Assembly: GCA_037953625.1 (NCBI GenBank)
Contig: CM075655.1
Location: 12,542,001-12,606,000, forward strand
Length of the DNA stretch: 64,000 nucleotides
Source of the DNA: Crotalaria pallida
Lineage: Eukaryota; Streptophyta; Magnoliopsida; Fabales; Fabaceae
Reading direction: 5' to 3'
The translations under genes were made by a program, and so were the position numbers. The notes under the pieces were generated by a model that was given only the letters and a program-made list of their open reading frames with translations, was not told where the DNA came from and searched no databases. Within the stretch, counting starts at the first letter, position 1. Each line of letters starts with the position of its first letter. Positions 21,949-35,315 of the stretch are shown here, one piece after another.

Positions 21949-22642
21949 TGTAACACCCCGCAAATTCCTCGTATTAATTTAAAATACTAAAGAGATTTAT
22001 TTTTGAGAAAAGCATTTTGAAAGAGTATTTCTTAAATGATTTCTTAATTTACGTTTTCAAAGTGTTGAGTGATTTTTAAAGAAATGGTGAATTTTTAAAC
22101 AAGAAGTTATTTTGGGAAAGGGTGATTTATTGTCTATATGTATATATGCTTAGGACTAGATGAAAATTTAATTAGCGAAAGAATATGATGATATGTGTAT
22201 GTGCATGTACGTGTATATGTGTGTGTGCCGTATGTATATGTGCGTATATGCCTAGGATTATATATGGAATTAAATTAGTAAGAGAAGATGATAATGCATG
22301 AATGTATGTATGTACGTATATGTGTGATGTATGATGCATGTATATGTGTTTAGGTGTATGCTACGTGTATGTATGCATGTATGAGGGTTAGGATTTTATT
22401 TTTAAGACAAGAAGCCATGGACTAGGATGAAACCATAAGTAACTAAGTTAGTAACTAAATCCTAACTATTAGCCAAAAAGTAACTAAACCTAAAGAAACC
22501 TAGTCCCTTAAATCACTCCTTATTGTCCCCTTAAGAATTGATAAACACCACCCATGCAACTTATTGGGTTGCCAAAATTGCCCCTCCCATTTACACCCAT
22601 GGTCGAACCTACAAGGGCAAAAGAGGAAGTGTATGAATTGCC

Positions 22643-22650
22643 TATATAAG
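22643..22650 (+). promoter_or_regulatory. Putative TATA box of the gypsy-type LTR
   Basis: TATATAAG lies about 695 bp from the LTR start and is followed by pyrimidine-rich leader-like sequence (CATTCACTTACTTTC...), a plausible promoter arrangement. Confidence 0.5.
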
Positions 22651-25600
22651 ACTTACCCCTTAGATCATTTCCATTCACTTACTTTCATTCTTTCATTTCC
22701 CTTCATTTTCCAAACACATTGTTGAGAGCAAAAATCAAGCTCTCAACACCCCAAGAAAAGAGAGAGGCCGTGAATAAGGAAGGAGAAAGGAGGAGGAGAC
22801 CAAGCCAAAACTTAAGCCTTCCTTGAAGTTCCAAGACCTTAGAAGCTAGGAGATCAACCCTTTCTTTGGTGGGTAGCTCGAAGTTATGAAGGAAATTGTA
22901 ATAGCTTATTTTTTCTTTGATCTTGTGATCTTTCTTTCTTTTCTTCTTTGCATGTAAATTTTCTAAGTTTATTTATGTTTGATCTTGGACTTTTAAGATT
23001 AAAAATAACTTGTAAACTTCTAACTAACGGATTCTATAACTCGTTTAAGGTCTTCATGAAAGATCTTAATGTTTTTCAACATAAATCTTAAAGATCTAAA
23101 GGATTGTTTAGATTTTTGTAAAGGTTTAGAGCAAACCTCTTTGCATGTTAATTTTTCAAGCTTAAATGAGGAGTACAAGTATGTTTGTGCTTGATCATGG
23201 ATTTTCAAAGCTTAAAAGAACTTGTGAATGTCTAATCAATGGATTTCATAACTCGTTTAAAGTTTTTCATAAGGGATCCTAAAGCTTTTCAAACTAAATC
23301 TTCTAAATCAAAAGGTTTGATGGGATTTTTGTAAAATTCAAAGTAAATTTCTTTGTATGTTGAATTTTCTTTCTCAAACCATGATTTAAAGATGAGTTTA
23401 AGAGTTATTTGATAAATAAATGAGAGATCTAAATTTGGTTAATAATGAAGTTAAGATCTTTGGTGTTGCATGTTGATTTGATGATGATCTTGATGATTTG
23501 AGTTCATGCGTGTGTTAAATAAACTTATAAAACCCTAGATCAAGAGCCAAGTGATTCGGCCTTGACTAGATCTATAAGTCTTGATGCTTTTTAATTTAAT
23601 TCAAGTCATTGCATGTTGATCATAGGTTTATAAAAGTTGATTCGAGTGGTTGAAAGTGTTTGATTTTAACTTGATCTTGATAATGTCTTGATTTTGGTTT
23701 TAATCTTTAATTTGCCTTTGAAAAAGTTTGATCTTTGGTACATGCATGTTATTTTTGAACCAAAAGAGTTAATCTTTCTTCATTTCATGACTTGATCTAC
23801 AAGACCTTGGTACATGCATGTGGTTTTCGAAATAAAAGGATCTAACCTTTCATAATGACCATCACGGTTTCACAAAGGAATCAAAGAAACAAGTTTTTGG
23901 AAAATGATTTTTACTTGATTCTTGTTTTGTGTTCCTGCATGTTAAGTATTTGAAATTTAATCTTGATTTGTGATAGGGAGCATTCGGCCTAAGCATTAAA
24001 CCAAGAGATCATGTTTTGTTCTCATGAAAAAGATCCATGCATGTTAATCTTGTGTTGTTGCATGTTAAAAAATGAATCAAAAACCTTGTTTTTAACAAAA
24101 TAAGATTCGGCCTTACATACTAGCTAGACTAGGGTTCTCTTTCAATGAAGTGACATAGAAGCAATGAGTGTGTTTTGAGAAATTATGTTAAAATCAATTA
24201 TTTGAAATTGTGTTGTGAATGTTTAATTTCTATTTGGTTTTTGGATTAAAAATAAAGGAAATAAATTAACTAATTGGTTTTGGAGAAAAGCTTTGTGTTT
24301 AAATGAATATATGTGTGTGTATGTGCATTCGGGTAAGAGAAAAAGGAAGAATAAATAATTTTCTTACATGAAAAAGAAAGTGAAAATTTAAGTGCTTAAA
24401 ATAAATCAAGTTGATTTATGTGTTTTAAATTTGTGATCTTTGAATTGTTTCCTTTGATGTCATTCGGCCATATAGTGTAGATAAGTTTAGGAAATTTAGT
24501 TGCATTAAAATAAACTCATGTAGTAATTTTTGAAAAGAATTGAGTTGTTGTGTTTGATTTATATCTTTGTGAATATGTGAATGTCTAAGTGTTTGTTTGA
24601 ATTATAAATAAACTGAATGATTAATCAATTACTTATGTGACTTTATTTATTTGAGTGTTGTTGTGGTTGTGTGCTAGTTTATGATTGAAAAATATTTGAG
24701 TGTGTAAATGACTTTGAAATAAGTTGGTTTTAATAAAATTCCATTTGATTTATTTGAGATTTTTCAAATGTGTTTATGGCTGTCCTAAGTTTGATTTATG
24801 ATAAAGACTTGAGTTTTAAAGTGTTAATTTTAAATTAAAGAGTTCTTTAAAACGAAAAGTGTTTTTACGACGTTTTCGGGTTTTATTAAAAAGGATTTAC
24901 AAAATAATTTCTTGCTGTCCAATAATTGTTTAAAGTGGTTTCTTAAATTCAAAAATATATTCATATGACTTAGAGTATGATTTTCAAGTGACAATTGATT
25001 TAAGAAAAAGCCGGGTTAAAAACGGTGGATTTTTCGGTGTTTTCACGCGTAATTAAGGTGCTGTCCAAAACGGATCAGCACCCAAACTAAATAGTTTAAA
25101 TGACTCTACATGATGTTTTCAAATGAATTTTTTTGAAAGTACTTAAGGTATTAGAAAATATTAGAGTTGTTTAAGAGGAAACGGTTATGTTTTAAGTCTC
25201 CCGATGGGGAACGAAAAATGTTTTGAAAACTAAGAAAGATTTTCTTAATACAAGTTAATAACGTGAGCGTATTTTATTTAGTACGAGGAATAATATAGAC
25301 GAGGGATTGGTGCAGCCGGCAGCACAAAGGATCCGAGGAGACGGTACGCATTTAATCGCTGGACCTCAGGTGAGAGATAAGCTTTCCTAAGACACAGTGG
25401 TTTTTAGGTGATTTATTAGGACGTTCGGTATCATCTCAAAGATCGGAACTAAGTGGTTCGGAGTCAGTAGTATAGTGGCTATTGTCTGCGTTGTGTGGCC
25501 ACTTATACGAAGGTGACAATGACCACATTGTTGTTATGTGATGAATGTCTGTTAATAGCATGCTTTTATGTCTTTATTTAATTATGCCTGATGATATTCA

Positions 25601-25919
25601 TTGTTATTGATTGATATGAGTAACACATTGATGGACGTCTGTTACGTCCTGAATAAGAAAAGGAAAATGAAATGAATGAGTTGGGAAAGTAATGAAATTA
25701 AAAGTAAAGTTATAAGTATGAGAAAAGAATAATGATGAGATGGATTTGAAAAGAGATAAAGAGCTGAGATTGGGGAAAAAGTGGATGATAGTGATGAGGT
25801 TGAGCTAGAGCTGGGGAAGGAATGTGGAGGTAGATATGAGATGTGGTCTGAGCGGAGCTGGGCTCCTTTGTTTTTGTTTTAGACTGAGACTAGTGTTGAG
25901 TTGAGCTTGCTCCTCCATT

Positions 25920-26350
25920 AGCGCTCAGCAAAAATGTGATTTTGAAAAAGGTTTTGAAAAAAAAGGGGTTTTTGAAAAGAAATTTTTGAAAAGGATTTTG
26001 AAAGGAAGTTTTTGAGAAGAAATATAAATAACCTGTTTTCAGAAAAGTTTTTGGAAATAATCTTTTTGAGGAAGTTTTTGAAAGAATAGTTTTGAGAAAG
26101 TCTTTTTAAAATGATAAAGTCTTTTGAAATGATATTTTTGAGCAAGTTTACCAACTGGCATTTCTAAGAAAGTTTTATGAAATAACACTTTTGAGAAAGT
26201 TTATGAAAACAATATTTCTGTGAACGTTTGTGAAAAGAGATTTTGTAAAAGTTTTTGAAATGATATCATTGAAAAGTTTTATGAAGTGATATTTCGAGAA
26301 GAATTTTGTGAAATGATATTTTCAAAAAAGGTTTTGCGAAAAGATTGTTT
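25920..26350 (+). repeat. Degenerate ~25-bp tandem repeat (TTTTTGAGAAAG-like)
   Basis: About 17 irregular copies of a phrase like TTTTTGAAAAG/AAGTTT(T)TGA lie in the LTR fragment, strongly purine-skewed on the plus strand. There are no ORFs of note. It resembles expansion of a simple motif by slippage. Confidence 0.6.
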
Positions 26351-27307
26351 GAGAAAATGAGATACGAGTTGTTGATGTGATCCCCGCTCTGTGCTATGTG
26401 AGCATTGATGAGAGAAAGATTGTGCAAAGTTAGTGGTCGGGACTCATTGAAGGGTTGCACGAAGGATGGGCCGACTTTAGGATAATTAAAAAGATAAAAG
26501 ACTTAAAAGACATACGCGGTGAGGTATGAGAGTGCGAAGTAGTGGAGAGGAAGGAACCATGGGTATCTGCGGATACTCAGGAGGAGATTGCATTAGGGGA
26601 GGACGATGACGGTGAAACGTCAAGAAGTCTAGAGTATGTTTCTAGGCAGAACGAACTCCACATGTGGCATACGAACGTGGTAGGGACTGGGTCCAATGCC
26701 GTGGTGAGTTCTGCGGGCCCACTAGAAATATACTGTCGCTCCCTAGATTGCAAATCTAGAACAGTGAGAGGGACTGGAGTGGGACATCTTATTTGCCACT
26801 GTGAGTTGAGACAATGTGCCATGATTATATATATGAATTGAATTGATATGATATGTTTCGAAGCTGTAGTCCTCCTGGTCTGGGACCAATTGATTTTGAG
26901 ACAGCTGTCGTGCCCGCACGGTAAAGGTCATGTACACCTGTTTGCTTCCGACTAGGTTGGGTGGATGACTGAGGAGATGTAGACGTGAGTGAAAGCCGAG
27001 AACGAGATAAATACTTTGATGAGATTTTAAAGTTCCCCAATTACTAAAAGTTGTGAATTGATAAGACTGAACGAAAAGGGAAGTATAGTTATGAAAAGGA
27101 AAGAATATGCATAAGACGTAAAGTAAGAAAATAAGAGAAGGAAAAGTGAGAATAAGAATGATGACAATAAAAGAATACAAGATAATAGTAATAATGTTAT
27201 GACTTGAATTGTTGTGTGTTTGTATGTCGTATTGTATGTTTGTATGGTCCTATTACTTTGCCTATCGTAATCCCACACCGTCGACGATACGTCGTTCGGA
27301 TCGCTTA

Positions 27308-30300
27308 CTCGATGACATTGGTGGTTTATTGTATGACACATTTAGAAATGTGGTAGATGCAGAAGGAATTAGCGAGGGTCCTAATGAGGATGCTAGAGAG
27401 TTCTATAATTTGGTTAATGAGGCGAAAAAGGAACTATACCCAGGACGCAAAAACTTCTCTACTCTTTCGTTCATAATTCGATTGTACTTAATGAAGTGTC
27501 GTAATGGGTGGAGCAATGCATCATTCACCACCCTCTTAAAATTTCTTAAAGAAGCCATGCCTGATTTAAATATTCCTGAATCTTTTAATAAAACAAAGTC
27601 CATGATTAGTGACTTGGGCCTTGATTATAAAAAGATTCATGCATGCCCGAATGACTGCATGTTGTTTTGGAAAGAGCATGAGAATGATGATTACTGCAGT
27701 ATTTGTAAAGCTTCTCGTTGGAAGGAATTTCCTCAAGTAGATTGTGAGCTTGAGGAACCAATAAATGATCACAAAGTTCCTGCAAAAGTTTTGAGACACT
27801 TTCCTTTGATTCCTAGACTTCAAAGGTTATTTATGTGTTCAAGGACAACCAAGTCAATGAGGTGGCATGAAGAAGAACGAACACGAGATGGGAGATTGAG
27901 GCATCCTGCTGATGGCCAAGCATGGAAGGACTTTGATATGTTTTATCCTGATTTTGCTTCTGAGTCTCGTAATCTAAGACTTGGCTTAGCAAGTGATGGA
28001 TTCAATCCATTTAGGACTATGAGCGTATCACATAGTACATGGCCTGTCATGATGGTTGTATACAACTCTCCGCCCTGGTTATGCATGAAACAGGAATATA
28101 CAATGTTGTCATTATTGATTCCTGGACCTCAATCACCAGGAAATGATATTGATGTGTACCTTCAGCCATTGATCGAGGAGCTAAAGATATGATGGGATTC
28201 TGGAGTAGAGACATTTGATACCTCAAGAAATCAGACATTTCATATGCGTGCAGCTCTTTTATGGACTATTAGTGACTACCCTGGGTATGCTATGCTGTCT
28301 GGTTGGAGTACCAAAGGAAAGTTCGCATGTGCATGTGGATGCTATAATGACGACACTAAGTCCGCCTGGTTGAGTCATAGCCATAAGACGTGCTATATGA
28401 ATCATCGTATCTTTTTGCCAGCAGATCATCCTTGGAGGGCTGATAGGAAGTCCTTTAATGGTGAAGAAGAGCACAGGTTTGCACCACCTATGTTAAGTGG
28501 GACAGAAATCCTAGGAATCTTGCAGAATTTCAACAATGAATTTGGTAAGAAGAACAAGAAGAAAGTTGACGGCCCATGGAAGAAGAGGTCAATTTTTTTT
28601 GAGTTACCCTATTGGGTTCTTAATATATTACGTCATAACCTTGATGCAATGCACATCGAAAAGAACGTGTTTGATAGTATAATTGCAACTGTTTTGGAAA
28701 TCTTGGGCAAGACAAAAGATCACGTTAGGGCTTGTTTCGATTTGCAAGATATGGGAATTAGAAAGAATCTTCATCCTTTTGATACTGGCGGAGGTCATGT
28801 GAAATTTGCAAAAGCATGCTTCTCAATGACTTCGGATGAGAAATCTATTTTTTGTGGTGTCTTTAAGAATGCAAAATTGCCAGATGGGAGTGCATCGAAT
28901 ATATCAAAATGTGTGCACATTGGTGAAAAGAAAATATCTGGTTACAAGAGTCATGATGCACACTTCATGTTACATTACTTAATGTAGATAGCAATAATAA
29001 GCACAATGCCTCATGCGATGGCTAACCCCTTAATTCGCCTTGGGTCCTTTTTCCGCACTTTATGTCAAAAAGTGATCAACTTGCAAGATTTGGATTACTT
29101 AGAAGCACAGATTGCTGAAATATTGTGTCAATTGGAGATGATTTTTCCTCCTAGTTTTTTTGACATAATGGTTCACTTGCCTATTCACCTGGCAAACGAA
29201 AGGAGATTAGGTGGTCCCGTTCAATTCAGGTGGATGTATCCAATAGAAAGGTGCTTATGCAAACTTAAGTCTTATGTCAGTAATAAAGCTCATCCAGAAG
29301 GTTCTATTGCGGAGGGATCTTTGGCTGAAGAAGCACTAACTTTTTGCTCAAGATATTTGTACATTAGTGTAGAGACAGGGCTGAATCGAAAGGGTCGAAA
29401 TGATGATAACGATGATTTATTTGGAGCAATCCAGCTGATTATGTTCCAAGCATTGGTCGTCCTTTAGCGGGGAAGAAAAATGGTAAACCATTTGCTTTGG
29501 ATTTGAAATTGAAGGAGAAAGCTCATCGATATATCTTATTCAATTGCGGTGATGTTAACGACTATATCAGGTACTATAATTTGAAAATTCTTCCAAAGCT
29601 TGTATAAAACCTCTTTTACAAACATAATAACAAATAATGTTGTTGACTTTGTAGAGAGCACGATGATATTGTTAATGCACGCACTAAAAGACGAAGGTGG
29701 AGCAAGGCCAAAGCCCAAAGTCAAGAGTTTGCTGAATGGTTTAAGAATCGTGCCTTAGAAGAAGACGTACCATATCAAATTAAACAATTGGCAAGAGGTC
29801 CAAACAGTGTTGCAAAGAGGTTTTCTGGTTACCTCGTTAATGGATATAGATTCCATACTAGGAAACGAGATGCAAGGCGCAAAACTCAAAATTCTGGTGT
29901 GACCTTAGTTTCATTGACTCCAAGTTTTGCAAGCTCTAAGGATGAAAATCCTAAGTTAGAACCAGTCACCTATTATGGAGCAATTAATGATATAATTGAG
30001 TTAGACTATTATATATGGTCACTTCAAGTTTGTGTTGTTCAAATGTGATTGGTATGAGGCTGAAGAAGACAATTACGGGCTTACTTGCATACGCTTTAAC
30101 AAAAAGTGTTACAAAGATGATCCTTTTGTACTAGCTTCTCAAGTCCACCAATGCTTTTATGTCCAAGATCCTATTAGTGAAAATAGGCACTATGTTATGA
30201 AGACAATTCCAAGAGATTTATTTGACATGGGTGATCGGTCAGATATAGAGGCTCAAGCAGCTTATCAGAGTGAGCCGTTGGAGCAGATGACAAATCTAGA

Positions 30301-30460
30301 TGTACCTAATCTTGATGAAGTCTATTTGGTTAGAGAAGACTTACCTGCAACAATAACTGAGAAGCCTCAAAGTGCTGCAAGTGTTACACAGGAAAATGAA
30401 GAGGACCCTGATTTTGATGACACTTTGTTAGATTATATGGACCAATTAATGTTGATGTAG
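27308..30460 (+). pseudogene. TNP2-like CACTA transposase with DUF4218 and DUF4216 regions
   Basis: Similarity begins at DDIGGLLYDTF (~27308); the usual N-terminal domain is lost. Family marks are KIHACPNDCMLFWKEH, LRHFPLIPRLQRLF, RWHEEERTRDGRLRHPADG and HNLDAMHIEKNVFDS. Later blocks, LPIHLANERRLGGP with RWMYPIERCLCKLKSYV (DUF4218) and FKCDWYEAEEDNYG with DPFVLASQVHQCFYVQDP (DUF4216), complete it. Damage: TGA at 28190 (Trp expected), TAG at 28985 (Gln expected), a frame change near 29430 and another near 30015. One intron fits 29571-29654 (CAG|GTACTA...TTGTAG|AG). The enzyme would cut CACTA ends in the nucleus; this copy cannot. Confidence 0.9.
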
Positions 30461-30855
30461 CATGTATTGAAATATTGGACTAGTAGTTTTTTGGTATTTT
30501 CGTATTGTTGATATATTATGTACTGGACATGTTATGTAATAGGGCTTTGCCATTATTATGTATTTGCAATATGGGTTTGCTTGTTCTTAGGTACTGGACA
30601 TGTTATGTTTTTGCTCACATGTTATGTATTTGCAATATATTATGTACTGGACATGTATGGTTAAACTTTTTTGGCTTGAACTAACAGTGATAAATAATGG
30701 TCGGAGATGATTAGATGTCCATTTATTTTTGGTGTTCAACTTGAAGTTGTCTTAGGCCCCAAACCTTTTCCCTCAGGACTTATTGCTTATTCAAACATCT
30801 AACCAGTATCTCTATATTATGTTTTCTTTTCAGGCAACAACAAAAACGTTAAAAG

Positions 30856-33800
30856 ATGAAAACTCAAGACAAGGGAGATAAGAGTACTTCTGGTTCTGAA
30901 CTATCTCCTATAAGATCAAGTGCTGAATTGCGCAGAAAATTTAAAATCAAACCTGAGAAGATAGTGAAGAAGCTTGGAGAAACAAGGGCACGTCTAGCTG
31001 AAGTCAGAGGAGCAAGTAACAAGCAATATAAGCCACCGTTTATGGTTTCACCCCAAGCACAGTTCAAGTTATCTGATTTTTTAGTTAGTGTCCAAGCAAA
31101 AATGACTAAAAACAAAGGATCTAAACAAGGCCAACTGATTACTGACAGCAGAGAGTCCTTAAAGATCCAAGATCCAAAGAAGCAACCCATAAAAAGGACA
31201 ACGGCTCAAGATGATGACATAAGGGCAAAACAACAAACAATGCAAAATGCAGTGGCTCAAAATGACATGGTGGAAAGGATAGAGCAGCATACTATGAAAA
31301 GGGCAGCAGCTGGAAATGATAGTTCAATGGCAAAGAAACAACATATAATAAAAGGGACAACAGCTGGAAGTGACAATTCAAGAACAAATCAACAACCCGT
31401 GAAAAGGAAAGCGATGGAGGACAACATTTCAAGAGCAAATCAACAAAGCAAAAAAAGGATAGCAACTGAGAATGACAACTCAAGGGCAAGTCAGCAACAT
31501 AAAAAAGGGGCAGCAGTTGAAAGTGATAATTCAAGAACAAATCAGCAACCCATGAAAAGAGTAGCTGCTGAAGCTGAAAGTTCAAGGACAAAGCAACAAC
31601 CCAAGAAAAGGGTTGTGACTAAAATTGGGAATTCAAGTTTGAGGAAAAGTCAAAAAAAAGTCCCAATGTGCCCACCTATGTTAATTGATGAGTTTCTTAA
31701 ACAAAATGGAGAAGTTGATGAAGAAGAAGGAGATGAAAGCGAGCATGAAGAACTAAATATCATGGAACAAGAAGCAAATGGGGACCAAAAGGAAGACCCT
31801 GAATTAAATGGTAATGTAATTGAAGGTAGCATTATTGTTTCTTTTAATGTATCTTTGCTTTTAAAACCCTATTTGCTTTTAAATTTTGGTTGGGACATCA
31901 CTGAATAATAGTGAAGAATATCAGATGTGTATGCATTTTTTTACTTGGAGGAGAGGATCCAAATTTGTATGTGTTAACTTTATCAATACTGCAGTGTACC
32001 ATCACTTGAAAAAAAATATATAAATATTGAAGCTACTGGAACACAATTATTGAACTTAGTTGCTCCTGCTGTCTGTAGTTGTTCATCATTCTGTCTTGCT
32101 TATAGCTTTCTCATCTATTTCACATAAGCTACATTTTACAGCTATTAACTATATTATAATTTCTTGTATGTGAGCTATTTTGTTATTTTATCTAACTTTA
32201 TATGTTTCATGTGACAATAGGGACAAGTAAAAAAAGAACTCGAGGACCAACTCGGTGTTTAAAGATACATACAAGACCGACCCAAGATCATGAAGATGTT
32301 ATCTTAGACAGCGATGGAGAGCCAATTGGGCCCAATGGTCGTATTGTATCTGATTTGAGTTTATTCCTTGGCACTATAGCAAGGAATGCTGATTTTTTAA
32401 TCTATACAAACTTTAAAGTTTTGCTTAAAACTCACAAGGAAGATATATGGGACTATGTGAATGTATGACAAATATAGTTTCTAATCACATTTAATGTTGA
32501 TAAATTTATCACAAGTTGATTACTAAGATATATACCTTTTTTTTAGGATAAATTCAATATCCCCGAGAGAGGACAGAAAGCAGTATTCTCTTGTATAAAT
32601 GATGCTTGGAGGCAGTACAAGAGCAAAATCAAGAAGAAACATTTTGTGGCATACTCTACTACAAAGGAGCGGTTGAAACATAGGCCTGAAAGTATACCTG
32701 AAGCTCATTTTCGGCAACTAATAACTTATTGGAGAAGTAGCATTGCTCAAGTAAGCACGGGGATGGATTGTATGACATCATTTTCATACTTTGATTTGAT
32801 TCATAGACATGAATTAGCCATTATTATTTGGATCAATTATCCATATCTAATTTTTGATTCTATGCAATGTAGGACATTGCTAAGAAAAATGCCATCAACA
32901 AGGCTAAGCAAAAGTATTTGCACCGTACGGGACCAGTAAATTTTGCAAGAATTCGCTAAAAATTGGTATTTTTCTTTTATATTTGTATGTTGATGTGTGC
33001 TATTTTCTACATAAACAACTAAGTCTTCTAATTTGTATTTGTTTAATGTCATTAAATAACGTAGCTTGCAAAGAAGGAAAATTCAGAAGGAGTCTACCAA
33101 GCTGAAATGTTTATTGAGACTCGCACAAGCCGAAATGGAAAAAAGGTCGATGAGGAAACAGAATTTGTCATTGTAAGTTTATTGCTACACATAAAGCATG
33201 TTCGTTTTTATTTAACATATTGCAATTTAAAACCTTGCCATATAGTTATTGTAAGCCATTACTAGAAGTACTAATGAGTTAGTTCCCTGAAAATATAATG
33301 TCAAAAATAACCAGTGCCATTTGCAACTAAAGAAGCACTACCTTTGCCAGTGTTACAATGTCAGGGACAATTCCATGTGCCTCAAAGCCCCAGAAATGGC
33401 TGCCAGTTCTACCAAACCCTGTCTGAACCTCATCTGCTATATAAAGACCTCCTGTAGTGGCACCCATTGTTCTGGTTGCATTTCCATGGTATCCATTTCT
33501 AATAGAAATTATATCATGGCAGCCTGTGTACAACCGCGCAATCATCACAGCCTGAAAAATTGAATTTTTTTCATCCTTACAGTAACACAGCTTGGATAGA
33601 AATTTGATTAAATTAGCAACTTAGACTTCTGACTATTCTTTTCTTGCTATTATGCCAGTAATTCTAATTTTTGATTTAGTTAGTCCTGGATGAACAAAAA
33701 TATAGCTTTAGTAATATGGTAGAAATAACACAGTGATAATTTTATCTATGACATTAATTCTTATTTACTAGGGTAAACTTCGAGATTCAGTTCAAGAGTC

Positions 33801-34123
33801 AAGGGAATCTGCTGAAAAAACTTTTCGATCGTTGCTTGGCAAGGAAAGATCCGGTAGAGTGCGTTGCTATGGAAGAACTGTCACACTTCACAGTTTAAAA
33901 AAATGAAGAAATTGCTGCTCTAAAGAAGCAATATGCAGAAAAGAAGAAGGAACATGAAAATGAGATGAATAAAATGAAGATGCTTGTAAGAAGTTTGTTG
34001 AAGCAAAACAACTCAGATTTGGATGATGAGGCTTTGGATATTATGGTGGAAAATGCTATAGCTAATGAAAATAGTGTATCACTTCATTCTTCTACATAGA
34101 CCAATATTCCTAATATTGACAAG
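30856..34123 (+). pseudogene. Second CACTA gene, Transposase_24 (TNP1-like), multi-exon and broken
   Basis: Exon 1 (30856-31825) starts MKTQDKGDK and contains about eight Lys/Gln-rich repeats of the type NSRTNQQPMKR. Further exons fit GT-AG borders: 32221-32462 (SDGEPIGPNGR), 32547-32750 (INDAWRQYKSKIKK), 32873-32965, 33065-33172 (GVYQAEMFIETRT) and 33772 to about 34123 (coiled-coil-like EEIAALKKQYA). This matches the plant Ptta/En/Spm Transposase_24 family, thought to bind subterminal repeats. A TAA in the fourth exon (FARIR*KL) and a frame change near 33900 make it a pseudogene. The 599-bp fifth intron (33173-33771) contains foreign gene sequence. Confidence 0.75.
33342..33551 (-). pseudogene. 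AGT2: Captured fragment of alanine:glyoxylate aminotransferase 2
   Basis: The minus strand encodes MMIARLYTGCHDIIS, RNGYHGNA and MGAT, then GGLYIADEVQTGFGRTG, HFWGFEAHG and VPDIVTLAK. These are hallmark blocks of mitochondrial or peroxisomal AGT2-type class III aminotransferases. IADEVQ contains the PLP-contacting Asp. In the full protein about 60 residues separate the two parts, so an internal piece is missing. An intron acceptor precedes it (TTTTTTCAG) and a donor follows (AAG|GTAGTG), so genomic DNA and not cDNA was captured. It lies antisense within an intron of the CACTA second gene. Confidence 0.85.
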
Positions 34124-34754
34124 GTATAATTTGTGATCCATTTATCTGTACATGGAAAAATGTTAAATTCTAGTTTCGAATATGTTACTATTCTTAGCTT
34201 TTATTATTAGTCATAATATGGTATTTTATATTTTCACACATGTAGGTTGGATTGGAAGGTTATGTTCAAGATATTGATGATGAAGAATAATAATGAGAGG
34301 ATGGTCAGAAAGGTTATGTACACATATAAGTTGGAGAGGAAGGTCATGATGAAGATATTGATGAAGAATATTAATGTAGAAATTTTTGCTATTCTATCCA
34401 ATGATACTTCGGATAGTTGTTTTGCTGATCCTTTTTCTACTGTTTGAGTGATGCTCACCTATTGTTTTATGATGTCAGAAAGAACTATTCGTATTTGTTT
34501 TGTTACTACCATCTAGCCATTTATGCGAGGCTTGTATGCCTTTGTATTTTTGGGTGGGGTTGGCTTGTTTTGTTTGGAATCTTGATTTTGATAAGATTCT
34601 CAACTATTCTAATATATATTATATTATTGTGTTTGGATCTTATGTTTTTATTATTCTTTCTTATCAATGAATATTCCATGCGTGTAATTTTGGTTTTGGG
34701 ATGGATGAATTTCTTTTATATAAAAATTGCATTCTCATCATTAATAGGTTTTAA

Positions 34755-35315
34755 ACAATGTAAAGAAAACCGTGGCCAAAACGATGTAAAAAAGTAGTGG
34801 CTAAAATAGTAAAGAAAACTGTGGCCAAAAGGATGTACAAACCGTGGCCAAAACAATGTAAAGAAAACTGTGGCCAAAAGAATGTAAAAAAACAGTAGTT
34901 AAAACTATGGAAGAAAACCGTGGCAAAATATTGTAAAAAAACCGTGGCCAAAACAATGTAAATAAAACTGTGGCAAAAAAATAGAAGGAAAACTGTGGCT
35001 TCAATACGTGGCATTAAACTGTGGTTTAAAGAAAGAACCACATTTACGGAGCCGTGGCCAAAAGGAGGTAAAGAAAATCGTGGCCAAAAGAATATAGAGA
35101 AAACCGTGGCCTAAATAAAACCGTGGACTAATTGCAAAAAATAAAACTGTGGTCTGTTCATATTTTCAGGCGACGGTTTTAAAAAATCGTGGCCTAAACT
35201 CAAAAAAACGTAGCCTATTAGAATAGCCCACGCTAGCTACTACTACTCACGTAAAACCGCAGTGTAAAGAATAGGCCACGGTGTTTTGACCTTATACCAC
35301 GGTTTTTGAGCGTGG
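34755..35315 (+). repeat. Subterminal repeats of the CACTA element (CCGTGGCCAAAA)
   Basis: More than a dozen copies of AAAAC(C/T)GTGGC(C)AAAA occur about every 25-30 bp, mostly direct. Inverted copies (CCACGGTTTT) lie near the terminus at about 35278 and 35298. Such subterminal arrays are the binding sites of the TNPA-type protein in En/Spm elements. Confidence 0.85.

Larger units (their letters stand above)
21949..27300 (+). mobile_element. Gypsy-type LTR retrotransposon fragment (left end only)
   Basis: It starts TGTAACACCCCG exactly at the array junction, a terminus common for long plant gypsy LTRs. A TATA box and leader-like sequence follow, then about 4.5 kb without protein similarity. 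No matching GGGTGTTACA end, PBS, gag or pol was found before CACTA sequence begins near 27300, so the right part is missing. Lineage cannot be set without coding domains. The right border is approximate to within about 60 bp. Confidence 0.6.
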
